Positions 44,209 to 53,910 of a stretch of DNA of 64,000 nucleotides are shown in pieces. Below the pieces are notes generated by a model. That model saw only the letters and a program-made list of their open reading frames with translations. It was not told the origin of the DNA and made no database searches. How positions within the stretch are numbered: the first letter of the stretch is position 1; each line of letters opens with the position of its first letter. Source of the stretch: Streptomyces vietnamensis (GTDB lineage Bacteria; Actinomycetota; Actinomycetes; Streptomycetales; Streptomycetaceae); assembly GCF_000830005.1 (NCBI RefSeq), contig NZ_CP010407.1, positions 8,754,001 through 8,818,000 of the forward strand, given 5' to 3'. The translations under genes were made by a program, and so were the position numbers.

Positions 44209-45209
44209 ACGAGCAGCCGACAGTGTCCTTCCGGCCTGGTCCGGATCCCGGTTTCGCGACACGGCCAATTGCGCCGATGGAGGGCCCGGTACTGCTCCAT
44301 GCCCGCTGAGGGATCACCGAGGCGCGACCGGCACACCCGTCACCGCATCGCCGGCACGGGCGACTGGTGAACAGGCCTGGACCGCGACCGGTCCGCGAGA
44401 TGCCCTTGCACGGCCCGTCGGTTGCACACGGTCTTCTCGCGGTGCCGGCATGTGCCTGCCGAGCTGATGCCTGGCGAGGACGATGTCCCCTCCAGGCGCC
44501 GAACTTCACGGCTCTGGAAGAACCCGAGCTTCTTCGGGGAATAGCTCTGCAGAATGCTCTTGGTCTGTTGGCGGTACAGGGCCCGCACCCGCGCTGGCCG
44601 TAGTAAACGGCAGTTGTTGCGTGTTCTTGGCTGCGGCTGGTCCGGAAATGGTCCGGATCTTGGTCCGCGTCGAACTTACAGCTCGGGGGTGGCTGAAGTA
44701 CGCAACCAGGCTGTGGTCCTTAACGATCGGGCCGGCATCCGGAGCCTGAAGGGGCAGTCCCGGCGCATCGGCATCGGGGCGGTCCATGCCGTAGAGGAGG
44801 TCGATGTCGAGGCGGGGAACTGCTCCTACGGAGATCCGCTCGGCGGTCACCGTCACCGTCACCGTCGCGGGCGAGGTCTCGAGCGAAACCATGGTCTCGC
44901 TGATGTCGCAGAGGCGGGTGAGCTCATCCGCATCACGATCCCGGTTCCCGCGCACCTCGCCAACTGCCTGTGCACGCTGCGCATGCTCCATGTCTTCGCG
45001 GACGGGGCGTGCCGCCGAGCGCTGAGTCGACACCGGACGCCCTTCACCACCGTGAGGCGGTCAGGGACCGGCTCGCAGAGCTCCTCGATCTGATCGTCGA
45101 ACGGTGAGCATGCCTTGTAGTCGGGCCGGACAGCGGCCGCGAGTGCGGTGGCCACCGGTGTGAGGCCCGGACCGGTGGGTGCACGCCTGGTCAGGAACGC
45201 CCTTGGCCC
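44209..45209. other. 1-kb gap with element C and gene debris
   Basis: 44516-44667 holds the third dispersed element. On the minus strand at about 44690-45033, a frame with LTRLCDISETMVSLETSP and GAVPRLDIDLLYGMDRPDAD has coding-like bias, and another piece near 45060-45155 (FDDQIEELCEPVPDRLTVVK) lies in a different frame; together they look like one decayed gene of unknown family whose 3' end is joined to element C. Confidence 0.4.
44516..44667. repeat. Dispersed element, copy C
   Basis: It starts with GGAAGAACCCGAGCTTCTTC and ends with GTCCGGATCTTGGTCCGCG, with the same order of blocks as copies A and B (hairpin, GGCGGTACA, CGCTGGCC, GGCTGGTCCGGAAATGGTCC). Unlike A and B it is not preceded by an IS5 fragment or a clear CRISPR-like unit, which shows that the element is a unit of its own. 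Confidence 0.6.
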
Positions 45210-46352
45210 TCAGCCCGAGACGGCCTCGGCCCAGCCGCGGTTGACGGTCTCTCTTGCCTTCTCCCTCTGCGCCTCCGTCGGAAACGTCGGCGTGCCCTCG
45301 ACCGTCGGCAGTTTCTCGGCGGCGGCCTTGTCGAGGGTGCCGTCCTTCTCCATGGCGTCCATGAGGACGGGGCGTGCGTAGGCGCCGAGCCGGAGGTTCT
45401 GGCCCTCCGGGCTGAAGACGTACTCCTGCCACAGACGTGCCGCCGCGGGGTGCGGAGCGTCTTTGTTCACCCCGTTCGCGTAGTACTGAGCGAAGCTGCC
45501 GTCGAAGGGGATGGCGGTCTGCCAGTCGACGTCCGTGCCCTTCTCGCGGAATTCGTCGGCGTATCCGAGGTTGAGGAAGTCCCAGTCGATGCTGATCGGG
45601 GTCTGGCCCTTCGCGATCGTGGCCGGGGTGGATTCGACCGGGATGAAGTTGCCGTTCTTGCTGAGCTCGGCGAAGAAGTCGATGCCGGGCTGGACGTCGT
45701 CGAAGGAACCCCCGTTGGCCAGGGCCGCCGCGTAGACCCCGGCGAAGGCGGAGCCGGACTTGGTGGGGTCGCCGTTGAGCGCGACCTTGCCCTTGTACTC
45801 GGGCTTGCGCAGGTCGGCGAAGGTCGCGGGGCAGGTCGTGACGCGCTTGGCGTCACAGCCGATCGAGATGTAACCGCCGTAGCTGTTGTACCAGCGGGCC
45901 CGGTCGTCCTTCTGTTCCTTGGGGATCTCGTCGTACGCGGCGACCTTGTACGGAGCGAGCAGGCCCTGACGTGCCGCGGACTGCGCGAAGGAGCCCCCCA
46001 CGTCGATCACATCGGGGGCGCGGCCTCCGTCCCTGTGCTCCTTCAGGGCGTTGATCTCGTCCTGGCTGGTACCTTCCGGGTTCTCCACCGTGACCCTGAT
46101 CCCGTACTTCTTCTCGAAGCCGTCGATCATTGCGCCGTAGTTGGCCCAGTCGCTCGGGAGCGCGATCGTGTGGAGCGAGCCTTCCTTCTTGGCCGCTGTG
46201 GTCAGTGCTGCCATGCCGCCGGCGTCCGCGGCGGAGGTGGCCGCCGCGGGTGCCCTGGGCGCGGTGGTGGGCTTGTCTTCGCAGGCGCCGAGGGGCGCCG
46301 CGAGGACCAGGCAGGCGGCGACGAAGGCTGTCCGGAGACGAGGTGCCGGCAC
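45210..46352 (-). CDS. ABC transporter solute-binding lipoprotein
   Basis: 380 residues from GTG 46352 (GGAG 5 bases upstream). The lipobox LGAC (about residue 19-22) follows a hydrophobic signal, so it is anchored outside the membrane. The mature protein has the periplasmic-binding fold of the PotD/AfuA group: IALPSDWANYGAMIDGFEKK, GIRVTVENPEGTSQDEINAL, PDVIDVGGSFAQSAARQGLL, PISIDWDFLNLGYADEF. The ligand could be a polyamine, iron or thiamine type. No permease or ATPase is adjacent. It lies 122 bases after a SpoIIE gene on the same strand. Confidence 0.88.
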   Translation of the reverse strand: MPAPRLRTAFVAACLVLAAPLGACEDKPTTAPRAPAAATSAADAGGMAALTTAAKKEGSLHTIALPSDWANYGAMIDGFEKKYGIRVTVENPEGTSQDEINALKEHRDGGRAPDVIDVGGSFAQSAARQGLLAPYKVAAYDEIPKEQKDDRARWYNSYGGYISIGCDAKRVTTCPATFADLRKPEYKGKVALNGDPTKSGSAFAGVYAAALANGGSFDDVQPGIDFFAELSKNGNFIPVESTPATIAKGQTPISIDWDFLNLGYADEFREKGTDVDWQTAIPFDGSFAQYYANGVNKDAPHPAAARLWQEYVFSPEGQNLRLGAYARPVLMDAMEKDGTLDKAAAEKLPTVEGTPTFPTEAQREKARETVNRGWAEAVSG

Positions 46353-46474
46353 AAAGGCTCCATAACGGGCGGTCGCGTACTGATCGAGGCCAGCGTACGT
46401 TCGGCGGCCTCGGCGGCGCAGTCCCAGACGGTGGTGTCCGCTGTCTTCCCTGCGGCTGCCGTACCGGCGCGTTC

Positions 46475-49309
46475 TCAGAACCCCTCGTCGTCCCACCCGG
46501 CCAGGAGCGCCTCCCCGAGATCCATCGCGGGCGGTGCGGCCCCGTCGAGGAGGGCCTGCTCGCTCCAGATGATCTTGCCGCGTGCGGTGTAGCGGGTGCC
46601 CCAGCGCTCGGCGAACTGCGCGACGAGGAACAGGCCGCGACCGCCCTCGTCGGTGGCCTCGGCCCGGCGCAGGTGCGGGGAGGTGCTGGACCCGTCGGAG
46701 ACCTCGCAGATCAGGCTGCGGTCGTACAGCAGCCTCACCCGGATGGGCTCGGTGCCGTAGCGGATGGCGTTGGTTATCAGTTCGCTGAGGATGAGTTCCG
46801 TGGTGAAGGCGATCTCCTCCAGGCCCCAGTCCGCCAGTCGGCGGGCGCAGGCGTTGCGCACCGGGGACACCGCCGCAGGGTCGGGGCGCACGTCCCACTC
46901 GGCGATCCGCGCGGGGTCCAGTCGGCGGGTGCGGGCCACCAGCAGCGCGACGTCGTCGCTGGGCCTGGTGGGCAGCATCGCGTCGATCACCGCGGTGCAG
47001 GTTTCCTCCGGGGTGCGGGCGGGCCCGGCCAGGGCGGCGCGCAGCGCTGCCAGGCCCGCGTCCGGATCGCGGTCGCGGCTCTCGATCAGCCCGTCGGTGA
47101 AGAGTGCCAGCCGGGAGCCTTCGGGCAGGGTGACCGTCATGGTCTCCATGGGCAGGCCCTCGCCCAGGCCCAGCGGCGGGGAGACGGGCACCTCGGGGAA
47201 GGACACGGTTCCGTCGGGGCGAACCAGAGCGGGGCCCGGATGCCCGGCGGTGGCGGCCGTCACCTGCCCCGAGACGGGATCGTAGATGGCGCACAGGCAG
47301 GTGGCTCCGGTGATCCCCTGCCACTCCTGCTCGTCGGTGTCGATGTGGGCGACCAGCTCGTCCAGGTGGCTCAGGAGTTCGTCCGGAGGCAGGTCGAGGG
47401 TGGAGAAGTTGTACACGGCGGTGCGCAGACGGCCCATGGTGGCGGCTGCGTGGAGACCGTGGCCGACGACGTCGCCGACCACCAGGGCCACCCGGGTGCC
47501 GGGCAGCGGGATGACATCGAACCAGTCACCACCCACACCGGCCTGGGCAGCCAGATAGCGGTGCGCGACCTCGACGGCGGACTGCTCCGGTACGCCCCGG
47601 GGCAGCAGGCTGCGCTGCAGGGTCACGGCCATGGTGTGCTCGCGGGTGTAGCGGCGGGCATTGTCGACGGCCAGTGCCGCCCGGGCGGTCAGCTCCTCGG
47701 CGAAGGACACGTCCTCCTCGTCGAACGGCGGAGAGTCCTGCCCCCGCCAGTAGCCGGCCATCCCCAGCACCACGCCCCGGGCCCGCAGGGGCACGGCGAT
47801 CAAGGAGTGGATGCCGCGGTCCAGGATCCGCAGGGCGTTGGCCGGGTCCTGGGTCCGCCAGCCGTGGGTGGTGCGCAGGTCCGCCTCCAGGACCGCACGG
47901 CCGGCGGCCAGCCCGGCCGCCATGGGGCTGGTGGGAACGAACCGGATCAGCTCGCCGACGGGGTAGAGCGGGTGGTCGCCCTGAAGGCCGACGGCGGCGG
48001 TGCGGCGCATCTCGGTGCTCGCTTCGGCCGGCTCCTCGCCGCGCAGCACCGGGTCCAGCAGGTCGACCGTGACCACGTCGGCGAACCGCGGGACCGCCAC
48101 CTCCGCCAGTTCCTCCGCAGTGCGCTCGACGTTCAGCGTCGTTCCCACCCGCACCCCCGCGTCGTAGAGCAGCTTCAGCCGCTCGCGGGCCACCTCGGCC
48201 CTGCCGGAGAGTGCCCGCAGCTCGGTGGTGTCCCGCAGCGTGACGACGGTCCCGGCCTGCCCATAGGGGGCGGTGGGCCGGATGTTCACCGACAGCAGCC
48301 GATCGGCTGCCATGTGCAGCTCGTCGGTCGCGGAACGGCCCGATGCGATCGGCTCGGCGATCCCCTCCTCCAGACCCAGGTCCGTGACGGGGAGGCCTTC
48401 CGCGTCCACGGGCAGCCGCAGCAGCCGCCGCGCCTCGTCATTGGCCAGCAGCAGCCGTCCGCCGCCGCCGACGATCAGCACGCCCTCTCGCACCGCGTGC
48501 AGCACCGCGTCGTGGTGCTCGTACATCCTCGTCATCTCGGCCGGTCCCAGGCCATGGGTCCGGCGCAGCAGCCGACGGCTCACCAGAGCGGTTCCGCCCG
48601 CGGACAGGGCGAGCACCGCGGCTGCACTGCCGAGGACGACCGGCAGCTGCCGGTTCACCATGCTCTGCACGTTCTGGACCGTGACCGGGGAGGAGACGAT
48701 GGCGATGACACGGCCGTCGGAGTCCTTGACGGGGACCACCGATACCACGGACTGTCCCAGGGACCCTTCGAAGGTCTCGGTGAAGGACTGGCCGGCCGCC
48801 GCCTTGGAGAAGGGGCCGACGACGTGCTTCCCGATCTGCCGTGGGTCGCTGTGGGCGAGGGTGACCCCGGAGAGTGTGTACACGTTGATGCCGTCGACCC
48901 CGGCGATCTTCCGGGCCGCCTCTGCGCTCGGCTGTAGCACTGCGCTCGGATGGGGGCTGCGGAGGGCCGCGACGATTCCCGGGGATTCCGCGAACGTTCC
49001 GGCGGCGGCGAGCGTACGGTGCCGGGCGTCCACCATGCCGGCGCTCTGGGCTTGCACCACGAGCGCCACCACCGCGGCGGCGACGAGCAGCACCACGACG
49101 GCCAGCTGCAGGAGGAACACCTCGCCGGCCACGCTGCGCACGCTCAGAAGGGAGGACAGACGCTGCGGCCGCCGCGTCCCTCCCTCGGGGGGCTGGGCGT
49201 GCTCCTGACGCTCCTGGTGGCTTCCTGAGCGGGGACGCCGAGGGGGAGAGGAAGAGCTCGTGGTCGAGCCGAGCAGCCGACGTCGGACGTGTCCCAGTAG
49301 GTCGCTCAT
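46475..49309 (-). CDS. Membrane SpoIIE-type phosphatase with sensor, PAS, GAF and HATPase domains
   Basis: 944 residues. Order: a basic/Pro-rich cytoplasmic start (1-50), a membrane segment (VFLLQLAVVVLLVAAAVVAL), an extracellular sensor (VDGINVYTLSGVTLAHSDP) and second membrane segment near residue 230, a PAS domain (VLIVGGGGRLLLANDEARRL), a GAF domain (ALRILDRGIHSLIAVPLRAR), a SpoIIE/PP2C phosphatase (GVGGDWFDVIPLPGTRVALV, RLALFTDGLIESRD, RPSDDVALLVAR), and a C-terminal kinase-like ATPase (ELILSELITNAIRYG, DEGGRGLFLVAQFAERWG). Such proteins tune anti-anti-sigma factors from an outside signal. Divergent from another SpoIIE gene. Confidence 0.93.
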   Translation of the reverse strand: MSDLLGHVRRRLLGSTTSSSSPPRRPRSGSHQERQEHAQPPEGGTRRPQRLSSLLSVRSVAGEVFLLQLAVVVLLVAAAVVALVVQAQSAGMVDARHRTLAAAGTFAESPGIVAALRSPHPSAVLQPSAEAARKIAGVDGINVYTLSGVTLAHSDPRQIGKHVVGPFSKAAAGQSFTETFEGSLGQSVVSVVPVKDSDGRVIAIVSSPVTVQNVQSMVNRQLPVVLGSAAAVLALSAGGTALVSRRLLRRTHGLGPAEMTRMYEHHDAVLHAVREGVLIVGGGGRLLLANDEARRLLRLPVDAEGLPVTDLGLEEGIAEPIASGRSATDELHMAADRLLSVNIRPTAPYGQAGTVVTLRDTTELRALSGRAEVARERLKLLYDAGVRVGTTLNVERTAEELAEVAVPRFADVVTVDLLDPVLRGEEPAEASTEMRRTAAVGLQGDHPLYPVGELIRFVPTSPMAAGLAAGRAVLEADLRTTHGWRTQDPANALRILDRGIHSLIAVPLRARGVVLGMAGYWRGQDSPPFDEEDVSFAEELTARAALAVDNARRYTREHTMAVTLQRSLLPRGVPEQSAVEVAHRYLAAQAGVGGDWFDVIPLPGTRVALVVGDVVGHGLHAAATMGRLRTAVYNFSTLDLPPDELLSHLDELVAHIDTDEQEWQGITGATCLCAIYDPVSGQVTAATAGHPGPALVRPDGTVSFPEVPVSPPLGLGEGLPMETMTVTLPEGSRLALFTDGLIESRDRDPDAGLAALRAALAGPARTPEETCTAVIDAMLPTRPSDDVALLVARTRRLDPARIAEWDVRPDPAAVSPVRNACARRLADWGLEEIAFTTELILSELITNAIRYGTEPIRVRLLYDRSLICEVSDGSSTSPHLRRAEATDEGGRGLFLVAQFAERWGTRYTARGKIIWSEQALLDGAAPPAMDLGEALLAGWDDEGF

Positions 49310-49693
49310 ACTTTATTTTCTGACCTCTATGGGCCGTCGGCAGCGGGGAGCGACGGTCGCCGAGCCGGCGATCCGGGTCCCCTCCGCAGAGCGAGGGTGT
49401 GGCGAGGCGCGGCGCGTGGGGGCGCGGGCGGGATCCGGGCCGCCGCCGCGCTGATGTGGATCCCCCACGCCCACACGCCGTGCAGGAAGTCATGCCGGTT
49501 CAGGGAAGTGGAGGGGTGGACGGGACGAGCGCTACGACGTGCCGGCCGTCGTTTCCGCCCTGCTGCGCTGAGCCGGCCACGGGCGGCCGGTGGTGTTTCT
49601 CTCGGCCCAGTCCTCGCCACGGCGCACTTCGTGCCGCGGAATGCCCGTGGTGTCCGGATAATGGGTGGAACGGCGAGTGGAAGGGGACATCTC
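49310..49693. promoter_or_regulatory. Divergent intergenic region of two SpoIIE genes
   Basis: 384 bases. CATACTTTATTTTCTGACCT near 49308-49327 is a local AT-rich stretch and probably lies in the minus-strand promoter. AAGGGGACATCTC is the ribosome site for the plus-strand GTG 49694. No operator repeat is obvious. Confidence 0.45.
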
Positions 49694-51757
49694 GTGCCAT
49701 CGGCTCGGCCGGGGGGCGAGGAGACCCACGGCCCGTTCTGGTCCGAGCCGGGGACGCTGCTCGAGCACGTGCCCGTGGCCGTCTTCGGCCTCGATGACGG
49801 GGACCTCGTCTGCTACTGGGGGCCCGGCGCGCGGGACCTCTTCGGATATGACGCCACCGCCGTCCTGTCGAAGCCCGGCGCCGTTCTCTTCGCCGACGGA
49901 CCCCCGGGCACCCCCGATCCGTGCTCCTGGCTGACCGAGCGAGGCCGGACCCAGGGTTACTGGAGGGGGCGGCTGCCGGCTCGGCATCGTGACCGCACCG
50001 TCTTCGACTGCGGCTTCCGGGCCTTCTCCGTGACCGGATCCGGCGGACCTTCGGTGGTGGTGGTCCTGGCGAGCCGTAGTGACGAGCTCGATCGGGTCAA
50101 GACCAACCTCGCCTTCCTCGACGCCCTCTTCGAGACGTGCCCCATCGGTCTCGTCATGCTCGACCAGGACCTCCGGTACGTCCACCTCAACCAGGCGCTC
50201 GCCGACATGGACGGTCTGCCGATCGAGGCCCACCTCGGGCGGCGCATGGACGAAATCATGATCATGTCCGACGGTGGCGAGTACCAGCGCATGCTCCGCG
50301 GCGTCGCCCTGGGCGGAGCACCGGTCGTGGGGACCCTGGTGGGCATGCGTCCGCGGGGGCATCCGGACCGTGATCAGGTGCGGTCGGTGAGTTTCTTCCC
50401 CCTGAGCCAGGCGGTCGGCTCGCGCCCCGGAGTGGGCGGGCTGATGCTGGACGTGACCGACCGGGAACAGGCCATCCTGGAAGCCACCGCCAGCCGTCGA
50501 CGGCTGGCTCTGCTGGACGGGGCCTCCACCCGCATCGGGACCACCCTGGACGTGAACGTCACCGCCCAGGAGCTGGTCGACGCTTCGATGCCGGACTTCT
50601 GCGACGGCGCCGTGGTCGAAGTCGTGGAGTGGAAGGACGAGGCAGAGGACTTTGATCCGGCGCGACCGCTGTTCACCCGCAGGATCGCCTCCGGGACGAT
50701 CCTGCCCCCTCCGGCCACCGAACTCGTGAGCGGGGTGGAGACGGTGCGGTATCCGCCCGGCTCCGTCATCCACGACATGCTGAGGACCGGTCGCGCCATC
50801 TCCGCCGTGGTGAACGAGGAGCTCCTGGCCCGGACCGTCCTCATCGAGTCACGCTCACGGCTCTTCGCCGAGAGCGGGCTGGCCTGCGTCCTCGTCGCCC
50901 CGCTCATCGCCAGGGGCACGGTCCAGGGAATCGCCATGTTCGGCCGGTCCACGGGCCGGCCGGCCTTCACCCGGGACGATGTCAGCCTCGCCGGTGAGCT
51001 CGCCTCACGGGCTGCGATCTGCCTGGACAACGCCCGTCTGTACAGCCGCGTCCAGGACATCGCCCTCACCCTGCAGCGGGCTTTGTTGCCCAGCGCGTTG
51101 GCGACCAGCCCGTACGTGGACGTGGCCCACCGGTACGTACCCGGCAGTCGGATCACCGAGGTCGGCGGAGACTGGTACGACGTGATCAGCCTGTCCGACG
51201 GCCGAGTCGCTCTGGTGGTGGGCGACGTGATGGGGCACGGTGTGTCGGCCGCCGCAGCCATGGGCCGCCTTCGTATCACCGCCAAGGCTCTGGCCAGGCA
51301 CGACAGCGAGCCCGACGACCTCCTCACCGAGCTCGACGCATGCGCCCAGGAGGCCGGCATCGAGCTGGCGACGTGCCTGTACATCGTCTACGACCCGAAA
51401 AGCGGAGGAGCCCGCATCGCCAGCGCCGGCCACCCCCCGCCCCTGGTACTCCGGCCGGACGGCACAGTGGAGACCATCGACGACGTCCTGGGAATCCCTC
51501 TCGGCGTCGGCGGCTGTCCTTTCCGGACGATCGAGATCGAACTCCCCGGGAACGCGAGTCTCGCCCTGTACACCGACGGCCTCATCGAGACACGAGGCGC
51601 GGACCTCGAGGTCGGTCTGAAGACATTGCGCGCCGAACTGGGCGGGCCCCCAGGCCCGTTGGAAGCAACGGCGGACCGCATCCTCGCGAGCCTGCTGCCC
51701 GCCCAGCCGGCCGACGACGCGGTTCTGGTCCTCGCCCGCGTCCGCCGCGCCCGATGA
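49694..51757 (+). CDS. Soluble SpoIIE-type phosphatase with PAS and GAF domains
   Basis: 687 residues from GTG 49694, chosen because GAAGGGGA lies 6 bases upstream; ATG 49661 is a weaker alternative. Order: PAS (HVPVAVFGLDDGDLVCYWGP), a second PAS (FETCPIGLVMLDQDLRYVHL), GAF (FAESGLACVLVAPLIARGTV), and the SpoIIE phosphatase (EVGGDWYDVISLSDGRVALV, ASLALYTDGLIETRG, QPADDAVLVLARV). No membrane segment and no C-terminal ATPase, unlike its divergent neighbour. It should dephosphorylate an anti-anti-sigma factor; its signal is unknown. Confidence 0.92.
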   Translation: MPSARPGGEETHGPFWSEPGTLLEHVPVAVFGLDDGDLVCYWGPGARDLFGYDATAVLSKPGAVLFADGPPGTPDPCSWLTERGRTQGYWRGRLPARHRDRTVFDCGFRAFSVTGSGGPSVVVVLASRSDELDRVKTNLAFLDALFETCPIGLVMLDQDLRYVHLNQALADMDGLPIEAHLGRRMDEIMIMSDGGEYQRMLRGVALGGAPVVGTLVGMRPRGHPDRDQVRSVSFFPLSQAVGSRPGVGGLMLDVTDREQAILEATASRRRLALLDGASTRIGTTLDVNVTAQELVDASMPDFCDGAVVEVVEWKDEAEDFDPARPLFTRRIASGTILPPPATELVSGVETVRYPPGSVIHDMLRTGRAISAVVNEELLARTVLIESRSRLFAESGLACVLVAPLIARGTVQGIAMFGRSTGRPAFTRDDVSLAGELASRAAICLDNARLYSRVQDIALTLQRALLPSALATSPYVDVAHRYVPGSRITEVGGDWYDVISLSDGRVALVVGDVMGHGVSAAAAMGRLRITAKALARHDSEPDDLLTELDACAQEAGIELATCLYIVYDPKSGGARIASAGHPPPLVLRPDGTVETIDDVLGIPLGVGGCPFRTIEIELPGNASLALYTDGLIETRGADLEVGLKTLRAELGGPPGPLEATADRILASLLPAQPADDAVLVLARVRRAR

Positions 51758-51774
51758 GGGGGCGTCGAGTCTGG

Positions 51775-52450
51775 TGTGTCTTGGCAACTGCTGGTACGCG
51801 GCCGGCGGGAGGCGGCCCGCCGCAGGTCATGGCGGACGGTGACCACGTCAGCCGGGTGGCCGGCCCGCGCGTACCGTTCGCAGAGGAAGGTGGCCAGTTC
51901 CTCGTCCGGTCCCCAGGCGGACTCGGCCTCCGCAGGCCGCGTTCGGCCCACTCCACGGCCTCGATCGTGCGGCCCGCCGCCTCCAGCTCCCTGGCGATCA
52001 AGAGGTGGGCGTGGCCGTTCCGGGCGAGGCCCGCAGCGTGGATCGTGATCAGCGCGTCCACGCTGCCGCCGTCCGCCTTCAGGAGACGTTCCATGAGGAC
52101 TTCTCCGCCCACCCCCTGGGGTTGGCCCGCCAGGCGGCCACCACCAAGGGGTGGGCCCGGGCCATACCCGGCTCACCCAGCACCTACCGGTAGTCGAACA
52201 GGTCCGTGGCGTCGTTGGCGTCGTCCAGCAGGTGGCTCAAGAACCACCCGGCGGTCTCCACCGGATCGGGCCGGGCGGTCAGGCGGGCCCTCCGGGTGGC
52301 CTCGGCCAGGCCGTTCGCGACGTCCCCGATCAGTCCGTCCGAGTCGTCGATCTCCCCGTACGTCCGCTCCAAGGCCCGCAGGGCCTCGCGGGTACGGAAC
52401 TCCAGCCGGGCATCCAGCAGCCGGGTACGCAACGCGGCTGCCGACCGCTG
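51775..52450 (-). pseudogene. Decayed SWIM-zinc-finger-type protein
   Basis: Pieces in three frames line up as one protein on the minus strand: LLDARLEFRTREALRALERT with DDSDGLIGDVANGLAEATRR and DPVETAGWFLSHLLDDAND (52440-52190, stop in DYR), then GEPGMARAHPLVVAAWRANP (about 52170-52110), then MERLLKADGGSVDALITIHA and LIARELEAAGRTIEAVEWAE (52094-51940), then CERYARAGHPADVVTVRHDL in a further frame. The blocks resemble the C-terminal helical part of Streptomyces SWIM zinc finger proteins. Stops and frameshifts make it inactive. Confidence 0.6.
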
Positions 52451-52750
52451 TCGTGAACGCCGAGATCGTGGACGAGGACGAGCAAAGGGAGGCGCCGCAT
52501 GGCCACCCGGCCGAGGCCGGGCAAGAACACCGAAGACCGGCGCCCGCCGGTGGTCCCGCGACAAGCGGCGCATCGACCCGGACGCTCTCCAGTTGCGACC
52601 CGGCGAACGGCCCGCCACGCACAAGCCCAGCGGCCAAAGCGAGCAGGCAGCCGCAGCACCGCCGGCACCCCGCTCGGCCCCGCCGCGCCCTCGCCCGACC
52701 ATTGATCGCGCCCGGAGTTCCGGCTTTCGGAAGGGGCGAGGACATGGGGC

Positions 52751-52904
52751 ATCAGGCGGCCAGGGTGTAGTCGTCCGGGCTGAGGGCGCGGTCGAGGTGC
52801 GGGACGAGGAGACGGGCGGCGAGCCTCGGCGGGACCGCGTTGCCGATCTGGGAGAGCTGCTGGCTCCTCGTTGCCCTGCCAGGGGTAGTCGGCGGGAAAG
52901 GACG
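52751..52904 (-). pseudogene. C-terminal tail of a DNA cytosine-5 methyltransferase
   Basis: The minus strand reads TSFPADYPWQGNEEP then, after one frameshift, QQLSQIGNAVPPRLAARLLV ending in DYTLAA and TGA at 52751. QIGNAVPP is the conserved motif X of C5-methyltransferases and FPxDYPW is just before it. About 50 codons remain; the catalytic PC and ENV motifs are gone. The break point is the IS5 tail at 52905. Confidence 0.75.
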
Positions 52905-52979
52905 TGGCTACGCGCTACGACAAGCGCGCCTTCGTCTTCCACGGCGCTGTCACCGTGGTCTTGTGGCTCGGCCCGTGAT
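52905..52979 (+). pseudogene. IS5-family transposase tail fragment
   Basis: About 24 codons (ATRYDKRAFVFHGAVTVVLW, then LGP and TGA) match the C-terminus of IS5-type transposases. It abuts the methyltransferase debris and shows that an element inserted there and then decayed. Confidence 0.65.
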
Positions 52980-53030
52980 CGGGCGGATAAGCGGTGGTCG
53001 TCTGATTGGCTTCCCTGTCACGATCTGGGT

Positions 53031-53555
53031 GTGACTACGTTGTTCCTGATGGTCGGCCTGCCAGGGGCCGGAAAGACCACGCGGGCTCGGCAGCTCGCTG
53101 CGGAGCACGGCGCGCTGCGTCTGACGCCCGACGACTGGATGATTCCCTTGTTCGGCGAGGCGGAGGCGGACGGGAAGCGCGACGTGCTGGAGGGGCGCAT
53201 GCTCTGGCTCGCCTTGGAGGCGGTCAAACTTGGCACCAACGTCGTCGTGGACTACGGCTGCTGGTCACGCGACGAACGGTCTGCAATCCGCTGGCTGGTG
53301 GAGGCCGAGGAAGCGTGTTTCCGCATGGTCTACCTGCCGGTGGACGACGAGACCCAACGCGCCCGTATCGCCCACCGCCGGGTGACCGTCCCCGAGGAGA
53401 CGTTGCCGATGTCCGAGGCCGACATCCTGCACGGACAGGCGCATTTTGAGGAGCCCGACGCAGCGGAGCTGGAGGGCCGCAGGGTCGCTGGCCCGCCGCC
53501 CGGCTGGGTCGGCTGGCGGGAGTGGGCCGCCGACCGGTGGCCATCGTTCGCTTGA
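53031..53555 (+). CDS. P-loop nucleotide-binding protein (small kinase)
   Basis: 174 residues from GTG 53031. The Walker A motif is GLPGAGKTT (near residue 9), followed by a Walker B-like strand (NVVVDYGCWSRDERSAIRWL) and a lid (DDETQRARIAHRRVTVPEET). The size and order suit a zeta-toxin/chloramphenicol-phosphotransferase-like kinase fold that phosphorylates a small molecule. No antitoxin is seen. Substrate unknown. Confidence 0.82.
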   Translation: MTTLFLMVGLPGAGKTTRARQLAAEHGALRLTPDDWMIPLFGEAEADGKRDVLEGRMLWLALEAVKLGTNVVVDYGCWSRDERSAIRWLVEAEEACFRMVYLPVDDETQRARIAHRRVTVPEETLPMSEADILHGQAHFEEPDAAELEGRRVAGPPPGWVGWREWAADRWPSFA

Positions 53556-53703
53556 CGGCTGCGACCCACGACAACTCAGCCGTACCGAGCATGCCTGCAC
53601 TAAAAGTGCGTTCTGTCCCGGCAGGGGTGTTTGGTAAAGGTCCTTCTGACCAGCCGATGCAGGCGATGTAACCGCTGGCTTGATCAGGCGGTTCAATGCG
53701 GGA

Positions 53704-53901
53704 ATGAACGATTCTCTGTGGGGCCGACTCTCGGCCGAGGGGCAGCAGGAGGTGGACCGCCTGATCGCCGCCGGTCGTAATGTGCAGGCCATCTTGGTGA
53801 TGCGCGAGTGCGCCACCGGCCTGAAGCCGGGGATTCATGAGTGCGTGGACCTCCTCGACTGGCGTTTCATCGCCTTGCGTCAAGCATCCGACGAGAGGTG
53901 A
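53704..53901 (+). CDS. Small hypothetical protein, 65 residues
   Basis: ATG 53704, with a weak upstream site. The sequence is helical and acidic: WGRLSAEGQQEVDRLIAAGR, NVQAILVMRECATGLKPGIH, ECVDLLDWRFIALRQ. Such short proteins are widespread in Streptomyces and of unknown function; two Cys are present but no motif. Confidence 0.6.
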   Translation: MNDSLWGRLSAEGQQEVDRLIAAGRNVQAILVMRECATGLKPGIHECVDLLDWRFIALRQASDER

Positions 53902-53910
53902 AGCCTCTGG

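Noticed and set aside
44554..45093. A plus-strand 179-residue frame
   Set aside because: It runs through element C and is antisense to the more coding-like debris on the minus strand; no domain or ribosome site.
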